From the NCBI RefSeq assembly GCF_014651835.1, contig NZ_BMXQ01000001.1:3889771-3953770 (forward strand): a stretch of DNA of 64,000 bases, written 5' to 3'. The notes under the pieces are model-generated. The model ran no database searches, was not told the DNA's origin, and was given only the letters and a program-made list of their open reading frames with translations. Shown here piece by piece: positions 44,770 through 52,588 of this stretch. Positions within the stretch are counted from its first letter, which is position 1. Every line of letters starts with the position of its first letter. The stretch is from Pigmentiphaga litoralis (GTDB lineage Bacteria > Pseudomonadota > Gammaproteobacteria > Burkholderiales > Burkholderiaceae_B). The translations under genes were made by a program, and so were the position numbers.

Positions 44770-45555
44770 ATGATGCCGCGTTCCCTTGCCGACCTGCGCG
44801 GCGCCGACGCCACGCCCAAGGCGGGCGGCACGCAGACGACCGCCGCCGAATTGCGGCTGCGCGACCTGATACTGTCCGGTGAACTCGGGCCCGGCATGCG
44901 CCTGTCCGAACCCAGCCTGGCCGAGCGCCTTGCCATATCCCGCACTCCCATCCGTGCTGCCATGGCCCGTCTTGAGGACGAAGGCCTGCTCGAAGTCATT
45001 CCCTCGGGCGGCTACGCCGTGCGCGCCTTTACCGAAGACGAGATCCGCGATGCGATCGAAGTGCGTGGCACGCTGGAAGGCCTGTCGGTACGGATGGCGG
45101 CCGAGCGCGGCGTGTCGCCCGGCGACCTGTCGGCCATGCGCGACTGCCTGACCGAAATCGACGCCGTGCTGAGCCATGCCGACAAGAGCGTCGACAGCCT
45201 GTCGAGCTATGTCGAGCTCAACCGCCAGTTCCATCGGATGCTGATGCACCTGCCGGGCAGCGCCGTGATCGCGCGGCAGATCAGCCGTGCCAGCAGCCTG
45301 CCGTTTGCGTCGCCCAATGGCTTTTTGCTGGCGCAGGCCAGCGACGCCGAAGCCTGGCGCACCTTGACGGTCGCGCAGGACCAGCACTGGATGGTGCTGG
45401 CCGCGATCGAAGGCCGCGAAGGCGCGCGGGCCGAAGCGCTGATGCGCGAACACGCCCGCATCGCGCTGCGCAACATGCAGGCGGTGCTGCGCAACCAGCA
45501 GGCGCTGGACCAGATTCCCGGCGCGCGGCTGATCCGGACCCCCATCCGGCGATGA
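44770..45555 (+). CDS. GntR-family (FCD) transcription regulator
   Basis: A 261-residue regulator. The ATG pair at 44770 is preferred to a GTG 17 codons upstream. Winged helix: LRLRDLILSGELGPGMRLSE, PSLAERLAISRTPIRAAMAR, LEDEGLLEVIPSGGYAVRAF; FCD domain: YVELNRQFHRMLMHLPGSAV. It is the first gene before livH (38-base gap) and is likely the local controller of the ABC transporter operon. Confidence 0.88.
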   Translation: MMPRSLADLRGADATPKAGGTQTTAAELRLRDLILSGELGPGMRLSEPSLAERLAISRTPIRAAMARLEDEGLLEVIPSGGYAVRAFTEDEIRDAIEVRGTLEGLSVRMAAERGVSPGDLSAMRDCLTEIDAVLSHADKSVDSLSSYVELNRQFHRMLMHLPGSAVIARQISRASSLPFASPNGFLLAQASDAEAWRTLTVAQDQHWMVLAAIEGREGARAEALMREHARIALRNMQAVLRNQQALDQIPGARLIRTPIRR

Positions 45556-45593
45556 CCGCATGCTCACCCCAACCGCTTCTGTAGTGAAACACC

Positions 45594-46454
45594 ATGCTTA
45601 CGATACTTTTTGACGGCATTGCCTACGGCATGTTGCTGTTCGTGCTGGCCTGCGGGTTGGCCGTCACGATGGGGCTGATGAACTTCATCAACCTGGCGCA
45701 CGGCGCCTTCGCGATGGCGGGCGGCTATGTGACCGTTCTGCTCATGTCGCGATTCGGCGTGCCCTTCCTGCTATGCCTGCCGATTGCGTTCATCGTGTCG
45801 GCGCTGCTCGGTGCGGTGCTCGAACGCGCCCTGTACCGGCGCGTGTATCGGCAGCCGCATTTGAACCAGGTGCTGTTTTCCATCGGCCTGACCTTCATGG
45901 CCATGGCCGCGGTCGACTACTTCCTGGGCTCGCAGCAGCAGTTCCTGCAGCTGCCCGAATGGCTCAGCGGCCGGTCTGAAATCGGCGGCGTGGGCATCGG
46001 CCACTACCGGCTGTTCGTGATCGTGATCTGCGTGGCGCTGGTGATCGCGCTGCAGCTGATCCTGACCAAGACGCGCTTTGGCAGCCGCCTGCGCGCCGCC
46101 GTGGACGACCCGCGCGCGGCCAGCGGGCTGGGCATCAACATCAACCTGGTGTTCCTGTCGACCTTTGCCTTCGGTTCCGGTCTGGCCGGACTGGGCGGGG
46201 CATTGGGCGCCGACCTGCTGGGGCTTGATCCCACATTCCCGATCAAGTTCATGATCTATTTCCTGGTCGTCGTCGCCGTGGGCGGAACGACAACCATTAC
46301 CGGACCGCTGCTGGCGTCGCTGCTGCTGGGCATCGCCGACGTGGCCGGCAAGTACTACATCCCCACCATGGGAGCATTCATCATCTACTGCGTCATGATC
46401 GTCGCCCTGATGTGGCGACCCCAGGGCTTCTTTGCACGTGGGGGCTCGAAATGA
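45594..46454 (+). CDS. livH: Branched-chain amino-acid-type ABC transporter permease (LivH family)
   Basis: A 286-residue permease with eight or so spans; typical segments are LAVTMGLMNFINLAHGAFAM, TRFGSRLRAAVDDPRAASGL (coupling loop) and GLDPTFPIKFMIYFLVVVAV. The stop overlaps the livM start (ATGA). Substrates of such systems include branched-chain amino acids, amides, urea and aromatic acids, so the gene name marks the family rather than the ligand. Confidence 0.92.
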   Translation: MLTILFDGIAYGMLLFVLACGLAVTMGLMNFINLAHGAFAMAGGYVTVLLMSRFGVPFLLCLPIAFIVSALLGAVLERALYRRVYRQPHLNQVLFSIGLTFMAMAAVDYFLGSQQQFLQLPEWLSGRSEIGGVGIGHYRLFVIVICVALVIALQLILTKTRFGSRLRAAVDDPRAASGLGININLVFLSTFAFGSGLAGLGGALGADLLGLDPTFPIKFMIYFLVVVAVGGTTTITGPLLASLLLGIADVAGKYYIPTMGAFIIYCVMIVALMWRPQGFFARGGSK

Positions 46455-47527
46455 ACCGTCCCCTCGATTCCACTGCGACGACCCCTGCGGTCACTCCCGT
46501 CGCCACCCCCGTCGCCATCAACACCGCGGGCGCCAGGCCGCTTGCCGACACCACCGCCATCCGTTCGATCGGCGCGCGCTGGTCACGCCTGCGTCCGCTC
46601 GAAGTGCTGTTCTGGGTCGTTGCGTTTGCCGCGGCCTTCGTGCTGCCACGCGGCTTTCTGCTGCTCAATGAACTGACCATTCTGGCGCTGTTCGCGGTGT
46701 CGCTCGACCTGATCCTGGGGTACGCGGGCATCGTGTCCTTGGGCCACGCCGCCTTCTTCGGATTGGGCGCCTATTCGGCCGCCTTGCTCGCCAAGCACTT
46801 CGGCATCGACCCAGTGCTGGGCCTGCTGGCCGCGGCCGGACTGAGCGCCGTGCTGGGCCTAGTCAGCAGCGTGCTGGTCATGCGCGGCACCGACCTGACC
46901 CGGCTCATGGTGACCTTGGGCGTCGCGCTGATCATGTATGAAGTCGCGAACAAACTGGACTGGCTGACCGGCGGCGCCGACGGCCTGACGGGCGTCACCA
47001 TGGTGCCGTTGTTCGGCACCTTCGAGTTCGACCTGTTCGGCCGCACCGCCTACCTGTACTCGTTGACGGTATTGGCGATCCTGTTCTTCCTGGCGCGGTT
47101 CATCATCAAGTCGCCCTTTGGCATGTCCTTGCAGGTGGTGCGGCAGAACCCGCTGCGCGCAGCCGCAATGGGTGTCAACGTCAACCGTCGCCGTGCCGCG
47201 ATCTATACCCTGGCCGGCGCCTATGCGGGGGTGGCCGGCGCCTTGCTGGCGCAGACGACGGGCTTTGCGTCGCTCGACGTGCTGGACTTTCACCGGTCCG
47301 CCGACGTGCTGCTGATGCTGGTGATCGGCGGCGCGGGCTACCTGTATGGCGGCATTATCGGCGCCATCGTGTTCAAGCTCATGCAGGACTGGCTGTCCGG
47401 CATCACCCCTCAATACTGGCAGTTCTGGATCGGCATGCTGCTGGTCATCATCGTCGTGGTCGGCCACGACCGCCTGGTCCGTCCGTGGACCTGGTTCAAG
47501 CGCAGCGGCGGGAGCACATCGTCATGA
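46451..47527 (+). CDS. livM: Branched-chain amino-acid-type ABC transporter permease (LivM family)
   Basis: A 358-residue permease; the N-terminus has a longer, Thr/Ala-rich cytoplasmic lead (about 45 residues) before the first span. Family segments are SLDLILGYAGIVSLGHAAFF, GLGAYSAALLAKHFG and GGAGYLYGGIIGAIVFKLMQ. Its start and stop overlap its neighbours by 4 bases on both sides. Confidence 0.92.
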   Translation: MNRPLDSTATTPAVTPVATPVAINTAGARPLADTTAIRSIGARWSRLRPLEVLFWVVAFAAAFVLPRGFLLLNELTILALFAVSLDLILGYAGIVSLGHAAFFGLGAYSAALLAKHFGIDPVLGLLAAAGLSAVLGLVSSVLVMRGTDLTRLMVTLGVALIMYEVANKLDWLTGGADGLTGVTMVPLFGTFEFDLFGRTAYLYSLTVLAILFFLARFIIKSPFGMSLQVVRQNPLRAAAMGVNVNRRRAAIYTLAGAYAGVAGALLAQTTGFASLDVLDFHRSADVLLMLVIGGAGYLYGGIIGAIVFKLMQDWLSGITPQYWQFWIGMLLVIIVVVGHDRLVRPWTWFKRSGGSTSS

Positions 47528-48288
47528 GCATCGTTCTTCAAACCTTCAACCTGACCCGGCGCTTTGGCGGGCTGGTGGCGACCAATGACGTGTCATTGAC
47601 CGTGGAACGCGGCGCGCGCCAGGCCCTGATCGGCCCCAACGGCGCAGGCAAGACCACCCTCATCAACCTGCTGACCGGCGTGATTCCGCCCAGCAGCGGC
47701 CGCATCGAACTGGAAGGCGAAGACATTACCGCGCTGCCGGTGCATGCGCGCGCAGGCCGCGGCCTGGTCCGCACTTTCCAGATCAACCAGCTGTTCCCGG
47801 AGATGACCCCGGCCGAAGCGCTTGCGGTGGCGATTTCGGAACGGCAGCGCATCGGGTCGTCGTGGTTCCGCGCCCTGGGCCGTCGCGGCGAAATCATGGA
47901 CGAGTGCGGCGCGTGGCTCGAGCAATGCAACCTGACGGACGTCATGGATCGCCGCACCAGCGTGCTGCCCTACGGCAAGCAGCGCCTGCTGGAAATCGCG
48001 CTGGCGCTGGCCGCCAAGCCGCGCGTCCTGCTGCTGGACGAGCCTGTGGCCGGGGTGCCCGATGGCGAACGCCGCGAGATCCTGGACACGGTTGCGGCAT
48101 TGCCCGACGACGTCACCATCCTGCTGATCGAACACGACATGGACCTGGTGTTCAGCTTTGCCAACCGCATCTCGGTGCTGGTCAACGGCGCCGTGTTTGC
48201 CGAAGGCAGCAATGCCGACATCGCCCGCGATCCGCGGGTCAAGGCCGTGTATCTCGGCGAAGAACTGGCAGGGAGCGCATATGCCTGA
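47524..48288 (+). CDS. livG: ABC transporter ATP-binding protein (LivG family)
   Basis: A 254-residue ATPase with Walker A GPNGAGKTTLINLLTG, signature LPYGKQRLLEIALALAAKP (LivG-type variant of LSGGQ), Walker B VLLLDEPVAGV and switch histidine in LLIEHDMDLVF. The C-terminal FAEGSNADIARDPRVKAVYL is LivG-like. It overlaps livM by 4 and livF by 8 bases. Confidence 0.93.
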   Translation: MSIVLQTFNLTRRFGGLVATNDVSLTVERGARQALIGPNGAGKTTLINLLTGVIPPSSGRIELEGEDITALPVHARAGRGLVRTFQINQLFPEMTPAEALAVAISERQRIGSSWFRALGRRGEIMDECGAWLEQCNLTDVMDRRTSVLPYGKQRLLEIALALAAKPRVLLLDEPVAGVPDGERREILDTVAALPDDVTILLIEHDMDLVFSFANRISVLVNGAVFAEGSNADIARDPRVKAVYLGEELAGSAYA

Positions 48289-48988
48289 GTTGTTGAAAGT
48301 GTCCGGCCTGGTGGCCGGCTATGGCGAGGCAAAAGTGCTGGCCGGTATCGACGTCACCCTGGGCCAGGGCCAGGCGCTGGCCCTGCTGGGCCGCAACGGC
48401 ACCGGCAAGACCACCTTGATCAACACCCTCGTCGGCCATACGCGCCGCTTCGCGGGCAGCATTACGTTGAACGGCAAGGAACTGACCAAGCTGCGGCCCG
48501 ACCAGCGCGCCCTGGCTGGCATCGGCTGGGTCCCGCAGGAACGCAACATTTTCAAATCCCTGACCGTGGAAGAGAACCTCACGGCCGTCGCCGTTCCCGG
48601 CCCATGGACCGTGCAGCGCATCTATCAGATGTTTCCACGATTGCAGGAACGCAAGGCCAACCTGGGGAACCAGCTGTCGGGCGGTGAACAGCAGATGCTG
48701 GCCATCGGGCGCGCGCTCATGCTCAATCCACAGGTATTGCTGCTGGACGAACCGCTGGAAGGCCTGGCGCCCATCATCGTGCAGGAACTGCTGGCCGTGC
48801 TGCAGCAGATCATTCGCGACGAAGGCATGTCGGTGATCCTGGTCGAACAGAACGCCCGCAAGGCGCTCGGCATCACGCACGATGCGATCGTGCTGGAGCG
48901 CGGCAGCGTCGTGCACGCCGCGCCGGCCCGTACATTGCTCGATGACCCGGGCCTGCTCGACGGCCTGCTGGGGGTGGCGCGGCACTGA
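48281..48988 (+). CDS. livF: ABC transporter ATP-binding protein (LivF family)
   Basis: A 235-residue ATPase with Walker A GRNGTGKTTLINTLVG, signature LSGGEQQMLAIGRALMLNP and Walker B VLLLDEPLEGLAPII. The ATG at 48281 overlaps livG by 8 bases. It is the last gene of the transporter operon: no LivK-type binding protein gene follows. A terminator lies at 49113-49148. Confidence 0.93.
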   Translation: MPELLKVSGLVAGYGEAKVLAGIDVTLGQGQALALLGRNGTGKTTLINTLVGHTRRFAGSITLNGKELTKLRPDQRALAGIGWVPQERNIFKSLTVEENLTAVAVPGPWTVQRIYQMFPRLQERKANLGNQLSGGEQQMLAIGRALMLNPQVLLLDEPLEGLAPIIVQELLAVLQQIIRDEGMSVILVEQNARKALGITHDAIVLERGSVVHAAPARTLLDDPGLLDGLLGVARH

Positions 48989-49112
48989 CGGCACGGGTCG
49001 GCCGCGTCATGTGATCCCGTGTGATGCGGCGGGCCGGATCGCCGGGCGGGTCGCAGGCAGGCGTCCGACAACGTTCCGGGCTCATCACTGGGACTTTCCC
49101 GGACCGTGTCGC

Positions 49113-49148
49113 AAAAAGGCTGCATTCCTTCGCGGGTGCAGCCTTTTT
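49113..49148 (+). terminator. Rho-independent terminator between livF and the chemoreceptor gene
   Basis: AAAAAGGCTGCA and TGCAGCCTTTTT form a perfect 12-base-pair stem with a 12-base loop and trailing T-run. Symmetric A/T flanks may let it act on both strands. Confidence 0.88.
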
Positions 49149-49189
49149 TGCGCCTGGACGTCCCAGTCGGTGGGGTAGCAGGACGCCAT

Positions 49190-49218
49190 TGGGACGAGAG
49201 TGGGACGACTGTGGGACG
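49190..49218 (+). promoter_or_regulatory. Three TGGGACG direct repeats at 11-base spacing
   Basis: TGGGACG occurs at 49190, 49201 and 49212, exactly 11 bases apart, and once inverted (CGTCCCA) at 49159-49165. The array lies 126 bases upstream of the chemoreceptor ATG, on one face of the helix. It looks like binding sites for a regulator that I cannot name. Confidence 0.45.
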
Positions 49219-49343
49219 TTCACTTGCGACGATATGTTTCAGCTTTCGAGCTGTTCGTGGAGTGTGGCGTTCCCGCTCTTGCGTCTGTCGCTGCGTCGAC
49301 CCGTTTTTCAATCCACTGATATGCCACGCGCCCCGGGGACTTC

Positions 49344-50663
49344 ATGTTTGCCTTTCTGACAAAAAAGCTCCGCCTTCAGCTCGCCGCCAGCGAGCACCGC
49401 AGTGCCGAGCAGGCTGCGTTGCTGCGCGCCATCGACCAAGCCCTGCCGATGGCCGAATTTACGGTCGAGGGCATCGTGCTGCAGGCCAACGCCCGCTATT
49501 GCACGCTGTTCGAACGCGACCCGGCCGAGCTTCGCGGCCAGCCCCACGCCGTCCTGTGCGACACCGCAACCGGCCTGTCGTCTGCCTATAAAGAGGTCTG
49601 GGACCGCGTGCGCCAGGGAGAATCCGTGACGGGGCGCTACCAGCGCCTGTCGGCCAGCGGCGGCATCCTCTGGGTGGACGCCACCTACAACCCGGTGATC
49701 GGACCCGACGGCCATGTGACCCGCGTGATCGAGATCGCGACCGATGCAACTGGCGCCGAACATCGCGAGCGCGAGCTGGCCAGCCGCCAGGCTGCGCTGA
49801 ACCGGTCCATGGCGGTCATCGAATTCACGCCCGCCGGCATCGTCATGTCCGCCAATGACAACTTCCTGCGCGTCACCGGGTATACGGCCGCCGACATCCA
49901 GGGCCGCCATCACCGCATGTTCTGCAACCAGGAATTCACCGCCAGCGCCGAATATGCGCGCTTCTGGGAACAGCTGAACGCCGGCACCTTCATGTCGGGC
50001 GAGTACGCCCGCCAGACCAAGGACGGCCGCGTCGTGTGGATGGAAGCGTCCTACAACCCCGTCTTCGACGCCACCGGCAAACTGATCAAGGTCGTCAAAT
50101 TTGCCGCCGACATCACCAACCGGGTGTCCACGCAAAAGAACGAACTGGAAAACGCCCGCGTCGCCTATCGCGTGTCGAACGAAACTGAAGCGATTTCCGA
50201 GCAGGGCGCCCAGGTCATCGACGAAGCCGTGCGGGAAGTGCGCAAGATCACCGAGTCCATCCAGAAGACGTCCGCCGTGCTCGAATCCCTGGGCAGCCAG
50301 TCGCAGCAGATCTCATCCATCGTAAAAACGATCCGCGACATCGCCTCGCAGACCAACCTGCTTGCCCTGAACGCCGCCATCGAAGCCGCCCGCGCCGGCG
50401 ACGCCGGCCGCGGCTTCGCCGTCGTCGCCGATGAAGTGCGCAAACTATCGGAACGCACCAACGGATCCACCGGCGAAATCAGCGCCATGGTCGCCACCAT
50501 CCAGGACGGCGCCCGCATCGCCATCGAAAGCATGGGCGACAGCCTGGGCCAAGCCCACAAAGGCATGGAACTGGCGAATGCGGCAGGCGACGCGATCATC
50601 AAGATAAGAACCAGCGCCAAACAAATCGCCGAAGCTTTCAATGGTGCAATAAGCCCCCCTTAG
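49344..50663 (+). CDS. Soluble PAS-PAS methyl-accepting chemoreceptor, C-terminally shortened
   Basis: A 439-residue cytoplasmic receptor with no membrane span, like BdlA or Aer-type soluble receptors. PAS 1 spans about residues 25-135 ([20 protein letters not shown]), PAS 2 about 145-260 ([20 protein letters not shown]). The signalling hairpin carries the conserved tip [20 protein letters not shown] / [20 protein letters not shown]. The usual C-terminal return helix stops early, after [12 protein letters not shown]; the final residues ISPP and the TAG stop are supplied by a long inverted repeat. About 40-60 residues seem to be missing. The tip is intact, so signalling may survive. Confidence 0.85.
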   Translation: MFAFLTKKLRLQLAASEHRSAEQAALLRAIDQALPMAEFTVEGIVLQANARYCTLFERDPAELRGQPHAVLCDTATGLSSAYKEVWDRVRQGESVTGRYQRLSASGGILWVDATYNPVIGPDGHVTRVIEIATDATGAEHRERELASRQAALNRSMAVIEFTPAGIVMSANDNFLRVTGYTAADIQGRHHRMFCNQEFTASAEYARFWEQLNAGTFMSGEYARQTKDGRVVWMEASYNPVFDATGKLIKVVKFAADITNRVSTQKNELENARVAYRVSNETEAISEQGAQVIDEAVREVRKITESIQKTSAVLESLGSQSQQISSIVKTIRDIASQTNLLALNAAIEAARAGDAGRGFAVVADEVRKLSERTNGSTGEISAMVATIQDGARIAIESMGDSLGQAHKGMELANAAGDAIIKIRTSAKQIAEAFNGAISPP

Positions 50664-50890
50664 GCGCTTTGCGCCTCCCCCAGGGGCGACACTGGCGGCC
50701 TGGCAAAGCCAGATCCGCGGTGTCCCAGTAGGCGCCGCGTGCTAATCACCGTCGTCTAGTTTTCGGCGCAGGGTGCGCATGCCTGAGCCAGCGTTCAGGA
50801 CCGCAGCCCGATCCGGAGCACAGCGGATCTGGCTTTGCCAGTCCGCCAGTGCTGCCCCCTGGGGGGAGGCGCGCAGCGCCCAGGGGGGGA
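50654..50890. repeat. Long imperfect inverted repeat (about 70-base arms)
   Basis: The left arm 50654-50722 and the right arm 50819-50890 are reverse complements at roughly 85% identity; the best-conserved core is CTGGCAAAGCCAGATCCGC (50700-50718) against GCGGATCTGGCTTTGCCAG (50823-50841). Each arm also contains smaller hairpins of the GGCGC/GCGCC type. About 96 bases of non-repeat DNA separate them. No gene is inside. It ends 37 bases upstream of gshB and begins within the last codons of the chemoreceptor gene. A REP/MITE-like mobile or structural element is inferred. Confidence 0.8.
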
Positions 50891-50926
50891 CCCATTTGCT
50901 ATGATCGACGGAACTCTGAGGCGATC

Positions 50927-51901
50927 ATGCACGTACTCTTCATTCTCGACCCCCTTCCCCTGTTGAAAGCCTACAAAGACACCTCCGTCGCCATGATGCG
51001 CGCGCTGGTGGCGCGGGGGCATACGCTCAGCGTGGCGCTGCAGGGCGACCTGTATGTCATCGAAGGGGACGTGCGGGTATCGGCCACGCCGATCGCGCTT
51101 GTGCCCGCCGCCGACCCGCACGGCCATGACTGGTGGACCGAAAGCGAGGCGGCCGACGCGCCGCTCACCGGCTTCGACGCCGTGCTCATGCGCAAGGACC
51201 CCCCGTTCGACATCGAATACCTGTACTCCACCCACATGCTGGAGCGCGCCGAAGCCCAGGGCGCCCGGGTCTTCAATTCCGGCGCCAGCATCCGCAACCA
51301 TCCGGAAAAGCTGTCGATTGCCGAATACCCGCACCTGACCGTGCCGACACTGGTCACGCGCAGCATGTCGCGGCTCAAGGCCTTCCATCAGCTGTACCAG
51401 GACGTCATCGTCAAGCCGCTGGACGGCATGGGCGGCACGGGCATCTTCCGGCTGCGCCATGATGAATTGAACCTGAACGCCATCCTTGAAACCCTGACCA
51501 ATTATGGCCAGAGCAGCATCATGGCGCAGCGTTTCATTCCCGAGATCGCCCAGGGCGACAAGCGCATCCTGATCATCGGCGGGGAGCCGGTGCCGTTCTG
51601 CCTGGCCCGCATTCCGGCCGCCGGCGAAACGCGCGGCAACCTGGCCGCCGGTGGCCGGGGCGTCGCCCAGCCGCTGTCCGAAAAAGATTGGGAAATCGCC
51701 CGCGAACTGGGCCCGCAACTGGCCGCGCGCGGACTGCTGCTGGTCGGCCTGGACGTGATCGGCGAATACGTGACCGAAATCAACGTGACCAGCCCGACCA
51801 CCTTTGCCGAAATCACCGAACAGACCGGTTTCGACGTGGGCGCGATGTTCGCCCAGGCGCTCGAAGCGGCGGTGGCGGCGCCCGGGCGCGCGACCCGCTG
51901 A
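50927..51901 (+). CDS. gshB: Glutathione synthetase
   Basis: A 324-residue ATP-grasp enzyme: N-terminal VLFILDPLPLLKAYKDTSVA, then VLMRKDPPFDIEYLYSTHML, ATP-binding QDVIVKPLDGMGGTGIFRL and the C-terminal EINVTSPTTFAEITEQTG. It joins gamma-glutamylcysteine and glycine. The ATG at 50927 follows the inverted repeat. Its stop overlaps the EIIA start by one base, the usual gshB-PTS arrangement of beta-proteobacteria. Confidence 0.95.
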   Translation: MHVLFILDPLPLLKAYKDTSVAMMRALVARGHTLSVALQGDLYVIEGDVRVSATPIALVPAADPHGHDWWTESEAADAPLTGFDAVLMRKDPPFDIEYLYSTHMLERAEAQGARVFNSGASIRNHPEKLSIAEYPHLTVPTLVTRSMSRLKAFHQLYQDVIVKPLDGMGGTGIFRLRHDELNLNAILETLTNYGQSSIMAQRFIPEIAQGDKRILIIGGEPVPFCLARIPAAGETRGNLAAGGRGVAQPLSEKDWEIARELGPQLAARGLLLVGLDVIGEYVTEINVTSPTTFAEITEQTGFDVGAMFAQALEAAVAAPGRATR

Positions 51902-52314
51902 TGCCCGGCGTGGTCATCGTGGCGCACGCCCCGCTGGCGTCGGCGCTGCTGGCAAGTGTCGCGCATGTATTCGGTGCGATGTCAGACGTGCTGGCCTATG
52001 ATGTGGGAGCGCATGACGATCCGGCGGTAACGCTCGACAAGGTGCGTGGCTGCATCGAGACGGTCGACCGCGGAACGGGTGTGCTGGTGATTACCGACAT
52101 GGTGGGGGCGACCCCGGCCAATCTGGCCGGCAAGGCGTCCGGCCTGGCGCACGGCGCCGGCACCCCGACGGCGGTAATTTCCGGGGCCAATATTCCGATG
52201 CTGTTGCGGGCACTCACGTACCGGCATCTTTCCTTAGACGACACGGCGCAACGCGCGCTGGCCGGCGGCACGCAAGGCATATTGCGCACCGACGACGGAC
52301 CTGAAGAACCCTGA
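51901..52314 (+). CDS. PTS EIIA component (mannose-family type)
   Basis: A 137-residue EIIA-Man-like protein with phosphorylatable histidine 9 in VVIVAHAPLASALL and ITDMVGATPANLAGK. Start and gshB stop share one base (TGATG). It is followed by HPr and EI, with no EIIB, EIIC or EIID permease gene, so it probably has a regulatory role rather than sugar uptake. Confidence 0.9.
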   Translation: MPGVVIVAHAPLASALLASVAHVFGAMSDVLAYDVGAHDDPAVTLDKVRGCIETVDRGTGVLVITDMVGATPANLAGKASGLAHGAGTPTAVISGANIPMLLRALTYRHLSLDDTAQRALAGGTQGILRTDDGPEEP

Positions 52315-52316
52315 CG

Positions 52317-52586
52317 ATGCCCTCCGTAGATATCACCGTTACCAACAAGCTGGGGCTGCATGCAAGGGCCTCGGCCAAGCTGACGCAGCTGGCCAGCAAG
52401 CACCGCTGCGAGATCCACATCGCGCGCGGATCGCGGCGCGTCAACGCAAAAAGCATCATGGGTGTCATGATGCTGGCCGCCGGCCTGGGCAGTGTGGTCA
52501 CGGTCGATGCCGAAGGTGAAGACGCCGACGCCGCGCTGGAGCAGATCCAGGCGTTGTTCGCCAACAAGTTCGGCGAAAGCGACTAG
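52317..52586 (+). CDS. ptsH: HPr phosphocarrier protein
   Basis: An 89-residue HPr: histidine 15 in NKLGLHARASAKLTQ is the EI-dependent site, and serine 46 in NAKSIMGVMMLAAG is the HPr-kinase-type site. The gene is 2 bases after the EIIA stop and 2 bases before ptsI. It transfers phosphate from EI to EIIA. Confidence 0.96.
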   Translation: MPSVDITVTNKLGLHARASAKLTQLASKHRCEIHIARGSRRVNAKSIMGVMMLAAGLGSVVTVDAEGEDADAALEQIQALFANKFGESD

Positions 52587-52588
52587 CC

